Shown here piece by piece: positions 1 through 6,739 of a DNA stretch of 8,471 nucleotides. The DNA lies in NCBI GenBank assembly GCA_900756035.1, contig CAAEIR010000044.1, positions 1 through 8,471 of the forward strand, read 5' to 3'. A model generated the notes under the pieces. The model was given only the letters and a program-made list of their open reading frames with translations, searched no databases and was not told the DNA's origin. Positions within the stretch are counted from its first letter, which is position 1. Every line of letters begins with the position of its first letter. The position numbers and the translations under genes are program-made. The DNA comes from an uncultured Anaerostipes sp. (GTDB lineage Bacteria; Bacillota; Clostridia; Lachnospirales; Lachnospiraceae).

Positions 1-50
1 ATATAGTTTCATAATTATTCATACAATACTTTACAGAGATTAAAGATCTG

Positions 51-58
51 AAAGGAGA
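51..58 (+). promoter_or_regulatory. Ribosome binding site of the 64-495 gene
   Basis: AAAGGAGA lies 5 nt upstream of the ATG at 64 and fixes that start over the internal ATG at 76. The rest of positions 1-50 is AT-rich leader. It has a TACAAT at 22-27 that could be a -10 box, but any -35 element would fall at or outside the window edge, so no promoter is called. Confidence 0.7.
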
Positions 59-63
59 CTTTT

Positions 64-495
64 ATGCAGATAGGAATGAATTTGACAGCAAAATTAGAAC
101 GAAACAACGAGGGCAGTACAGGCAGCGAAAGTAAAAAACTTGTGGAATTATATGATATTAGTTTAAATATACCGACTTCCATGAGTCAAAGCCAGCCTTT
201 TGAATTTGAAGTTGTTCAGGAAATTCAGGAAAAAGAGGACAGTTCACCGACAGCATCTGCCAAAACACTTTCCAAAGAAAGTATTATGAAGATCGCATTC
301 TGTGACGCTGAGAATATTTATGCACAGGTAAAACCGCCGAAGAGCCTTCTGGAATTGGCAAAAATTGATGATTATATTGAGAGCTTCGATGCCACGGTTA
401 CAGAGGGTATCTATGACAATGAACACAACAAATTTATTACCGCCGAAGAATCAGACAAACAAAATACTGCTCAAACAGAGACGAAAGGGGAATAA
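64..495 (+). CDS. Small acidic hypothetical protein, first gene of a two-gene unit
   Basis: I do not recognise this 143-residue protein. The start is supported by AAAGGAGA at 51-58, 5 nt before the ATG. It is rich in Glu, Asp, Ser and Thr, has no Trp, no signal peptide and no membrane segment, so it should be soluble and cytoplasmic unless exported by an unusual route. The ends (about residues 10-25 and 125-143) look polar and disordered. The middle (about 28-50 and 72-125) has alternating hydrophobic residues and could fold. The stop lies 3 nt before the start of the 1177-residue gene, so the two are very likely co-transcribed and translationally coupled. By position it could be a chaperone, adaptor or small structural partner of the large protein; that is inference from context only. 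The reading frame is real with good confidence, the function unknown. Confidence 0.8.
   Translation: MQIGMNLTAKLERNNEGSTGSESKKLVELYDISLNIPTSMSQSQPFEFEVVQEIQEKEDSSPTASAKTLSKESIMKIAFCDAENIYAQVKPPKSLLELAKIDDYIESFDATVTEGIYDNEHNKFITAEESDKQNTAQTETKGE
484..490 (+). promoter_or_regulatory. Ribosome binding site of the 499-4032 gene, inside the end of the preceding gene
   Basis: AAAGGGG lies 8 nt before the ATG at 499 and overlaps the last codons of the small acidic gene. This arrangement suggests coupled translation of the two proteins. Confidence 0.6.
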
Positions 496-498
496 TAC

Positions 499-3400
499 AT
501 GGTTTTTGATGTATCCGCAACATTAAAAACCGGAACCTTAGTACATAGTTCAAAAGCCTGGCCTTTGTCGCTGAATTTTCATGGCAATGCAAATTTTCAA
601 TTGTTTTGTATGCAGTTAAAAGAATATACGGAACAATCCTCTGAGGAATTTTTTAAAGATGTAACCAATCGTGTTTATTCAGATACATTAAAAAATGTTT
701 CTTTTGAAAATATCGGTTTGATTTTCATGAATTGTCCTCTCACGGAAGTTTCGACAAACATTTTGTCGCTTCTGCCTTCATCGCATCTTGCAGCGAGCAT
801 GAACGGTTTAATTCATGAGAAAGATTTCGGGAAATCATCTAGTTTTTTTATTTGGTTTGAAGCTGAATTAAAGAATCTCCATTTTTTGAATGATTTGATT
901 CGGATTGGTTATGACGGAAACACAACTTTTTTATGTTTAACGTGGCTTTCCAAAAATCAAAAAGCGGATGATTCCAAACAAACACCGGATACCAAATATT
1001 TTTATGCCTGTCTTCCGGATCTTCAGTTGTTTCATACACTGGATTTTACCAATCTTCACTTAAAAGTACTGCTGCAGTCGGGAAATAATGTTTATTCTAT
1101 TTCCGGCCAGATTGTACTTACCATTTATAATGCAGTGTTTACCTTCGGTGGAGATTTAAGATTCTGCGAAAGCGGATATTCTGCTGTCCTGGAGTGCAGC
1201 CAGCAGACAAAGGATTTAAAGTTGCCGGATCCTATCGGCAATTACCTGCAGTTTCAGCAGCTTCGTCTATGCATTCAGCACATTTATGAAACGGAGTCAG
1301 CAGATGCTGAAACGGAGTATTATCTTAACACTTCTGTCCGCATTGCACACCTTGTCACCGGCGGAAGTCTGCATTTTCAACATCAAAAGATTCAGTCAGC
1401 CGGTATTTCCCTAAATACCGGTTTTTCTCTATCCCATATTTGGAATTGTTTTTTCCCTTCCTGTGTTTGGGATGAAGAAGTTTTTGATTTAACGTTTCAG
1501 CCGGGGAGTTTTTTAAAATACGAAAATGTTATAGGGAAAGACGGCGCGGACGTTCCCACGTATCAGATAGAATTAAAAACAAGCATAACCTTGATAGAAA
1601 AATTTGATTTAACAGGGAAACTTGACATTACGGAAGATAAAATTCAGGCGTCTTTAAATTTTATGAAACCGATAGATTTTGGATTTTTGGTGCTGTGTAC
1701 ACAAGATTCATTATCAGATCCGTTGGTAAAAGGTCCGGAATGCTCTTTCACCTTTTCAAAATCGGGAAAACCAAATCGAAAAGAAATGAAGCTTTCTGCC
1801 TGTATTATATTTTTAGAACAAAAGATTCTGAATGGTGTCATTGATTATATTGCAGAAAAGAATCAATGGAGTTTCAATCTTATAATTCCGATTTCCGGAG
1901 ATTTGAAAGCAATATTTGGAGATACTCTTGGAATATCTTATTCTTCTGTCAAAGGATTTTCGTTGACAGCCCCGGGTGCAGAAGATTCCCAAAGTAATAT
2001 GTTCAATTTTGCAGAGCGTTTGGAGTGGTATCTGCAAATGAAAAAAGGCAGCTGCAAAAAACTTGATTTTCAAAAACAAAAGAATAAATTGAAAGTACGT
2101 TATAAGACACAAATTTCCATTGCATCCGATGAGGATCCGTCTGGTAAGATTTGTCGATTAGAAATCGGCGGAAAAATATTGGTTCAAAAGGAGACAGAAA
2201 CAACGGTGCTGCAACATGATATATCTCCTGGGATCATCATTGAATTAAAAAAGGGAGTGACTGCACAGGATATTTTTTCACAATTTCAAAAAAATATATA
2301 TGCGATTTTAGATTCCATGGTACAGTTGATGTTTGATGCGGCAAATGTAGATGTGTTGAAGCAAGTTCTAAAAGTTCTTGTGGAAGATGAACTGCGAGAT
2401 TATGCACAGGGACTCTTGTGCAGAAAATTGATCAAGAAGGAAACCTTTGAAAAATTGTCACCGAAGGAACCTGGAGGACAGTCTTCTTCCGGAGGTAATG
2501 CAGAATATTGCGAGGGTATGATGGCAGGAGGCGGCGCTGCATTTGGAGCGGGAGAGCTTTTTGCAGACTTTGGATCTGTTTTTGCGGGATTTGTATTGAT
2601 TATGCTTTTTCCCGGAGGAAGCTCCGGCGGAGGTTCTTCACAGAAGGACCCCCTTCCTTATCCCACGTTTTATGGAAACATACAAAACGGACAATTACTG
2701 CTGCAAATCGAAGATCTGACCTTTGCCGAAAAGTATGAGATCAATCTGTTCTGGAAAGCTTCCGGAAAACGATATGACAAAAAATATGAATATCGAAAAG
2801 GTGGTTCCATGCCTAAGATCTCTTTACTAGAAATTCCTGTTCTGGGGGAATTGTATTTATCCGTTCGGGCAATTCATAAAAATCCGGAACTTTCCAGTGA
2901 CTGGTGTCCGGCTCATTATTTGACAGAGGCTACAGCATCTGATTTAATTCAATGGGCATGGAATGCTGATTTATGTCTTAGAGATTGTTTTGTGATGTTG
3001 AAGCAGCATACAGTGGATTTATCCGATCAGGTACTGAAACAGATCACCTGTATTTACGGACAGCCGGATACCAAAGAAACCATTGCAAAGCGTCATTATA
3101 TTGCGAAAGATGATATCCTTCTATGCTATCAACATTTGGAGCAGGCATATCCAAATTTATCAACAACGGAACTGATAGAATGCCTTTGGAACGCCGGTTA
3201 CCATAAAGAACAAATCTGTCAAATGCTTGTTACCTGCCGTCCGAATATTCAGGAAGCAGAACGAAATGCAATATTTATGAGCTTATTTTACAAAGAGAAA
3301 GGAAATCAAATGACACTAAAAGAAAAAGTATCTTTTTTAACAACCATGTGGAAATCACGGGGAATTTCAGATAATGAATGGATTGCTGCAATGGCGGAAA

Positions 3401-4032
3401 TCTATGCCGGATATGATCCGATTGAGTTTGCAAAAGTATTAAAAGAGGAGATGAATTTTAGTGCCCGTGATATTGCGAAGGCGCTAAAAGGTATTGCCGT
3501 ACAATATAAAGCAATTATAGTTGGAGGTATCCTGTTGAATACTTCTATTTATCCCAACACTTCCAGAGAAGATATGCTTTCTATTTTGAAAGAAGTTTTT
3601 CCTGACGAAAATCTGTTAAAAGCGATTCAAATTTTATATCCAACCATAATAGAAGTTTCTGCGACAACTCCTTGGAATGATACAGGTATTTTTATTGCGG
3701 CTGATGAATCAGTTCAGGTAGAATATCAGTCCGGGAATTGGATGATAAATCCGCAATGGGGGATCTGTGGTCCGGAAGGCAATCCCAAGTTCATTGCCAA
3801 AAGATTTTATTTACTTCCGGGAGCTCCGGAAGGCTGTCTGGTGGGAAAAGTAGGAGAAAATTCTGATACTATTATAAAAATCGGACGTGCAGCCATGATA
3901 CCACAATCAGAGGGCTATTTGTATCTGGGAGCCAATGATGATGAGGAGGCCCTATACGGTGCGGGATATCGGGATAATCACGGAGCAATTCAGGTTGTTG
4001 TGAAAAAAAGCCTTCGGAGATGGTATCTGTAA
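499..4032 (+). CDS. Large modular protein with C-terminal LecA (PA-IL)-like lectin domain
   Basis: A 1177-residue protein that I cannot assign to a named family as a whole. Start: AAAGGGG at 484-490, 8 nt before the ATG. Visible layout: residues 1 to about 600 are beta-rich, with many alternating hydrophobic strands and no signal peptide. Residues 658-714 are Gly/Ser-rich and contain one hydrophobic stretch (693-705). Residues 719-808 look like a fibronectin-III domain. Residues 811-1052 are helical, with a diverged repeat: WNADL at 821, WNAGY at 897 and YAGY at 969, each followed 9 residues after the last listed residue by a Leu that ends a helix. Residues 1058-1170 resemble the Pseudomonas lectin LecA, with NDD at 1146-1148 and DNHG at 1159-1162 matching the calcium and galactose-binding loop. 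It follows the small acidic gene by 3 nt and is followed by a terminator. A carbohydrate-targeted effector, toxin or surface protein is plausible; the role is inferred. The reading frame is certain. Confidence 0.9.
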   Translation: MVFDVSATLKTGTLVHSSKAWPLSLNFHGNANFQLFCMQLKEYTEQSSEEFFKDVTNRVYSDTLKNVSFENIGLIFMNCPLTEVSTNILSLLPSSHLAASMNGLIHEKDFGKSSSFFIWFEAELKNLHFLNDLIRIGYDGNTTFLCLTWLSKNQKADDSKQTPDTKYFYACLPDLQLFHTLDFTNLHLKVLLQSGNNVYSISGQIVLTIYNAVFTFGGDLRFCESGYSAVLECSQQTKDLKLPDPIGNYLQFQQLRLCIQHIYETESADAETEYYLNTSVRIAHLVTGGSLHFQHQKIQSAGISLNTGFSLSHIWNCFFPSCVWDEEVFDLTFQPGSFLKYENVIGKDGADVPTYQIELKTSITLIEKFDLTGKLDITEDKIQASLNFMKPIDFGFLVLCTQDSLSDPLVKGPECSFTFSKSGKPNRKEMKLSACIIFLEQKILNGVIDYIAEKNQWSFNLIIPISGDLKAIFGDTLGISYSSVKGFSLTAPGAEDSQSNMFNFAERLEWYLQMKKGSCKKLDFQKQKNKLKVRYKTQISIASDEDPSGKICRLEIGGKILVQKETETTVLQHDISPGIIIELKKGVTAQDIFSQFQKNIYAILDSMVQLMFDAANVDVLKQVLKVLVEDELRDYAQGLLCRKLIKKETFEKLSPKEPGGQSSSGGNAEYCEGMMAGGGAAFGAGELFADFGSVFAGFVLIMLFPGGSSGGGSSQKDPLPYPTFYGNIQNGQLLLQIEDLTFAEKYEINLFWKASGKRYDKKYEYRKGGSMPKISLLEIPVLGELYLSVRAIHKNPELSSDWCPAHYLTEATASDLIQWAWNADLCLRDCFVMLKQHTVDLSDQVLKQITCIYGQPDTKETIAKRHYIAKDDILLCYQHLEQAYPNLSTTELIECLWNAGYHKEQICQMLVTCRPNIQEAERNAIFMSLFYKEKGNQMTLKEKVSFLTTMWKSRGISDNEWIAAMAEIYAGYDPIEFAKVLKEEMNFSARDIAKALKGIAVQYKAIIVGGILLNTSIYPNTSREDMLSILKEVFPDENLLKAIQILYPTIIEVSATTPWNDTGIFIAADESVQVEYQSGNWMINPQWGICGPEGNPKFIAKRFYLLPGAPEGCLVGKVGENSDTIIKIGRAAMIPQSEGYLYLGANDDEEALYGAGYRDNHGAIQVVVKKSLRRWYL
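3670..4008 (+). other. LecA/PA-IL-like carbohydrate-binding domain (residues 1058-1170 of the large protein)
   Basis: The domain starts at PWNDTGI and runs about 113 residues; free LecA has 121. The pattern matches LecA: a first strand, then DESVQVEY, then GNW with WGICGPEGNP (compare LecA GWASYGPTQKWGPQGD), a GCLVGKVG strand (LecA GALVMKIG), an IKIG turn, and SEGYLYLGANDD ... DNHGAIQVVV (LecA NTGLFRWVAPNN ... NNSGSFSVNI). In LecA the loop Asp100, Thr104, Asn107 and Asn108 bind calcium; D1147 or D1148 and D1159/N1160 are the likely counterparts. LecA Tyr36 and His50 have no clear counterpart here, so sugar preference may differ from galactose. Confidence 0.7.
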
Positions 4033-4071
4033 TCAGAAATTAATAATATTAATTCGGTTGAGAAATCAGAA

Positions 4072-4127
4072 AACGCCGGAAGACACTTAAATCTCTATGT
4101 TTTTGCGTGTTCACGGCGTTTCTTTTC
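4072..4127 (+). terminator. Rho-independent terminator between convergent genes
   Basis: AACGCCG at 4072-4078 pairs with CGGCGTT at 4114-4120, and an inner ACAC at 4083-4086 can pair with GTGT at 4107-4110. A T-rich run (TTTCTTTTCTT) starts at the end of the stem. It lies 40 nt after the stop of the large lectin-tailed gene. Read on the - strand, the stem is followed by TTTTCTGATTTCT, a weaker tail, so it may also end the convergent - strand operon. The long loop makes it less than ideal. Confidence 0.7.
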
Positions 4128-4148
4128 TTACATATATTTATTTGACAA

Positions 4149-5078
4149 CTATACCGGAATTTTTACAACAATTTTTCGAACTTTTATAGGTTGCTTCACT
4201 GCAATTGCTCCACGATGAGCGTCGTTTGGATGCAAAATTATAGATTCGCCAGGTTCAAGAATTCGGGCATTTCCCAAATTATACTTGTAGAATATTACGT
4301 CCTGTTCATCACAATATTCTTTCAATCTATAATTTTGTAACTTACGCACATCTTCTGTAACCATCAGTTCCGTTCCATATATCAAATACTGAATATCAAT
4401 ATGCTTCTTATGAGATTCATAACAGGTTAATTCCGCCGGTTTTGTAATATAAGACATTACATCTGCAAAAACACCAGATTCTAATTGATATCTGCCATCT
4501 TCCATAACACTAGGTTGAAAATTTTTTATAAAGGAATACGCTTCCGGAGAAATTTTATACATGTATTCTAATTTTGAATCTTCCTGCCTCAAAGTAAGCC
4601 AGTCGATAAATTCTCGTACAGCTCCTTCGCCACATCTACTGAGACAAATATAATCTGCAATATCCCGAATCTCTTTTATTGCATTGGATGGACAGACTGC
4701 CAAACCGCCGGCTTGCTTTACCGGAAGCATACATTGCAAATCCAATAGATCATCTCCAATGTAAGCGACATTGGAAAAATCATATTTTTGAGAAACAGAA
4801 TATTGCGAAATAACTTCTTTCAGCTTTTCTAGTTTCTCTCTGCATCCTTGATGCAGCTCTCGAATCCCCAGTTCGTTACATCGGTGTTCTAGTGCTTTAT
4901 TTTCTCTTGCAGTAATGATTACGGGAATAATATTATATTTTGGCAATATTTCTTTAATACCGCAGCCATCCTTGATATCAAAAGCTTTAAATAGTTCCCC
5001 ATGGCTTCCCATATAAATGTTTCCGTCAGTAAGTGTACCATCTACATCCATAACAAGGAAATTTATTTTATCATTCAT
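4149..5078 (-). CDS. KdsC-type HAD phosphatase fused to a YhcH/NanQ-type (DUF386) domain
   Basis: A 309-residue two-domain protein. Residues 1-165 are a C0-type HAD phosphatase of the KdsC family. Motif I is MDVDGTLTDG with nucleophile D11 and acid/base D13, motif II is IITAR with T56, the motif III Lys is probably K82, and motif IV is IGDDLLD with D109, D110 and D113. Family members remove phosphate from sugar-acid phosphates such as Kdo-8-P and KDN-9-P. Residues 168-309 match YhcH/YiaL proteins: YESHKKHIDIQ (H223, H226, D228), a YLIYGTE strand, HPNDAHRG (H288) and a VRKIVVKI end. E. coli YhcH (NanQ) speeds anomer exchange of sialic acid. The fusion suggests dephosphorylation and anomer conversion of the same ulosonic acid before CMP activation. 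It is the last gene of the - strand operon, 48 nt after the ThDP gene. The ATG at 5078 is chosen, with a weak GAGAG upstream; a TTG at 5090 in the same frame has no ribosome site. Confidence 0.9.
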   Translation of the reverse strand: MNDKINFLVMDVDGTLTDGNIYMGSHGELFKAFDIKDGCGIKEILPKYNIIPVIITARENKALEHRCNELGIRELHQGCREKLEKLKEVISQYSVSQKYDFSNVAYIGDDLLDLQCMLPVKQAGGLAVCPSNAIKEIRDIADYICLSRCGEGAVREFIDWLTLRQEDSKLEYMYKISPEAYSFIKNFQPSVMEDGRYQLESGVFADVMSYITKPAELTCYESHKKHIDIQYLIYGTELMVTEDVRKLQNYRLKEYCDEQDVIFYKYNLGNARILEPGESIILHPNDAHRGAIAVKQPIKVRKIVVKIPV

Positions 5079-5126
5079 TGTTTCTCTCAATTCGTTTTGT
5101 TTGTATTGTATATATCATGAAAAATT

Positions 5127-6239
5127 CTAGAATTGTAAAATCTCTGCTATCTCATCTGCAAAACTGTTTTCCAGCCTTGGCATGACTTCCATAGTATCAA
5201 ACTCAATTTTAGGAATTAGTTTTGTATCCCATGGAATTGTAATATCAATCAGACAAGATTCTTGATCTTCGAACCAATCAGAGTATCTTCCCAATTCTTC
5301 ATATGAGTTTAAAGTTGTCGCTTTCATACCATACGCTTTGGCAATATTTTCAAAATGTGGTACAGAATATCCACTTTCTTTCGTCGTCTGGGCAAAACGA
5401 TGATTATAAGATTTTTCCTGAACTTCACTGATCTTTCCAAGAACATGATTGTTTATAACAAGAATTTTGATGGGAAGATTCTCCCTGACTATGGTTTCCA
5501 ATTCTTGAATATTCATTTGCAATCCACCGTCACCGGTGATACAAAAGACTTTTCCTTTCTCATTGGCAATTGAAGCCCCAATTGCATAAGGAAGACCTAC
5601 TCCCATAGCCCCGTAACTTCCACCTATCATGATTCTTCCGTAACGCCCCCTTAATGCAAGAGACTGCGCCGTCCAACACATCGCCTGACCAATGTCCACT
5701 GCCACAATTGGATTTTCTGGCAACATTAAGCCAATCTTCTTAATAACACGATTTCCCAATGTATCATCATGACCTTCCAAGCGATCTCTTAACTTTAAAC
5801 ACTTTGCATTCCACTCTGTATAATCCGGAACTTTTTCTTTCAAGAGTTTATTAATAAACTCTTTTGCATCAATTAAATATTTTTCTTCGTCCTTCTTTAT
5901 TTGACGGCTTAATTCTGCCTGATCAATGTCTGCTCGAATGAGTCCGGCTTTTGGCGCAAAAAGTTCTTTTTTATGACCTATTTGGCGTAATCCCAATCGG
6001 ATACCAACAGCAATTATAAAATCACTTTCGGCTACAATCATATTCGCAGCCCTGTTGCCATAAGTACCAATGAATCCAATTCGGTCTTCATCCTGCATCA
6101 TGTCAACTGTATTTAACGATGTTAAAACAGGAATATGGGTTTTATCTCGCAATTTATAAATGGATTCCAAAGCGCCAGATTCCCTTGCACCATTACCAAT
6201 GAGTAATACTGGTTTTTTGGATGTCATATGAAAAATCAA
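5127..6239 (-). CDS. ThDP-dependent enzyme, central and PP domains (acetolactate synthase-like), C-terminal part
   Basis: Read from the TTG at 6239 this is 370 residues. It holds the central domain (KKPVLLIGNG, then GTYGNRAAN, then FAPKAGLIRADID) and the pyrophosphate-binding domain (GGSYGAMGVGLPYAIGA; GDGGLQMN at residues 236-243; NN at 263-264, the GDG-to-NN ThDP/Mg2+ motif). The missing first domain is encoded by the overlapping frame just upstream. Together they resemble acetolactate-synthase-like enzymes of surface-polysaccharide clusters, which act on 2-keto acids through a ThDP carbanion; the substrate here is unknown. The start choice rests on AAGGAGGTG at 6246-6254, well spaced from the TTG. 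An ATG at 6227 is the alternative; the in-frame ATG at 6314 has no ribosome site, and translation from it would be an out-of-frame reading of the PYR domain. This is either a separate subunit or the 3' part of a frameshifted gene. Confidence 0.75.
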   Translation of the reverse strand: MIFHMTSKKPVLLIGNGARESGALESIYKLRDKTHIPVLTSLNTVDMMQDEDRIGFIGTYGNRAANMIVAESDFIIAVGIRLGLRQIGHKKELFAPKAGLIRADIDQAELSRQIKKDEEKYLIDAKEFINKLLKEKVPDYTEWNAKCLKLRDRLEGHDDTLGNRVIKKIGLMLPENPIVAVDIGQAMCWTAQSLALRGRYGRIMIGGSYGAMGVGLPYAIGASIANEKGKVFCITGDGGLQMNIQELETIVRENLPIKILVINNHVLGKISEVQEKSYNHRFAQTTKESGYSVPHFENIAKAYGMKATTLNSYEELGRYSDWFEDQESCLIDITIPWDTKLIPKIEFDTMEVMPRLENSFADEIAEILQF

Positions 6240-6726
6240 TGATAACACCTCCTTTTCTTCCGATTGTCGCCATATTGTATGCTCTTGAAACAATATCCGG
6301 AAATTCTTCAGCACTTAATGGTGTAACAGAATATTTTGTAATATTTCTTGTGAGTGAAACAATATCCATTTCTTGAAAGCCATGTTGTCGAATTCCGGAG
6401 TACCCTTTTCTCTCACTATTCGGGGCATTTCCACAAATTCCCATCAAAGGAATACTATCAAACCATGCATCAGCCAGTCCTGCAAAGCCATTGACGGCAC
6501 CTGGTCCTGATGTGGTAAAATAGACTCCAAGCTTTCCACTCATTCGGGCATATCCATCGGCAGCGTAAGAACAACCTTGCTCATTATAGCAAACATGAAC
6601 TTTAATCTCTTTTTTTCTTTTGTAAAGTGCATCCATAAAAGGGACAATGTATCCTCCGGAATAACCAAATATATCTGTTACCCCTTGTTTAATTAAATAA
6701 TCTACTAAATATTCGGCACAATTCAA
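6193..6726 (-). CDS. ThDP-dependent enzyme, PYR domain only (acetolactate synthase-like), N-terminal part
   Basis: 177 residues matching the N-terminal PYR domain of acetolactate-synthase-like enzymes: GVTDIFGYSGG near residue 15, the cofactor-activating Glu E49 in NEQGCSYAADGYAR, TSGPGAVNG at 72-80, and RQHGFQEMDIV at 113-123. The domain is complete to VIIDFSYDIQ (170), then the frame runs into TSITHW and a stop. Family members (about 550-590 residues) continue through a linker of roughly 30-50 residues into the central domain. Here the linker is absent and the central domain continues in the +1 frame, after an A6 run. The start is TTG at 6726, with AGGGGGTGA at 6731-6739 overlapping the aldolase stop, so translation is probably coupled to the aldolase. 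A PYR domain alone cannot form the active site; it needs the downstream product. It may be a true subunit or the 5' part of a damaged gene. Confidence 0.75.
   Translation of the reverse strand: MNCAEYLVDYLIKQGVTDIFGYSGGYIVPFMDALYKRKKEIKVHVCYNEQGCSYAADGYARMSGKLGVYFTTSGPGAVNGFAGLADAWFDSIPLMGICGNAPNSERKGYSGIRQHGFQEMDIVSLTRNITKYSVTPLSAEEFPDIVSRAYNMATIGRKGGVIIDFSYDIQKTSITHW
6246..6254 (-). promoter_or_regulatory. Shine-Dalgarno site embedded in the PYR-domain gene, for the TTG start at 6239
   Basis: On the - strand this reads AAGGAGGTG, with GGAGG 8 nt before TTG (6239-6237). It is also the codons for part of GRKGGVI of the upstream PYR domain. Relatives usually have GRKGPV here, so the Gly that replaces Pro creates the GGAGGT core. 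It decides the start of the C-terminal ThDP frame. Confidence 0.6.
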
Positions 6727-6730
6727 AAGA

Positions 6731-6739
6731 TCACCCCCT
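6731..6739 (-). promoter_or_regulatory. Ribosome binding site overlapping the aldolase stop, for the TTG start at 6726
   Basis: On the - strand AGGGGGTGA contains the aldolase stop TGA (6733-6731). GGGGG lies 7 nt before the TTG start of the PYR-domain gene. The layout suggests ribosomes finishing the aldolase restart on the ThDP gene. Confidence 0.55.

Noticed and set aside
22..27. TACAAT as a -10 box for the left unit
   Set aside because: No -35 element can be seen within the window, and the region is AT-rich, so it is not distinguishable from chance.
5123..5134. Perfect 12-bp palindrome AATTCTAGAATT over the stop codon of the ThDP gene
   Set aside because: Short and AT-rich, with no T-tract or paired copy. 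It is likely chance; too weak for an operator or terminator call.
5355..5573. Open frames opposite real genes (for example 5355-5573 and 7984-8250 on +, and several - strand frames inside 499-4032)
   Set aside because: They lie fully inside well-supported genes, have no ribosome sites and no family-like sequence.
6240..6314. N-terminal extension of the ThDP C-terminal frame up to the ATG at 6314
   Set aside because: It is an out-of-frame reading of the PYR-domain coding sequence with no ribosome site; the TTG at 6239 has a perfect one.
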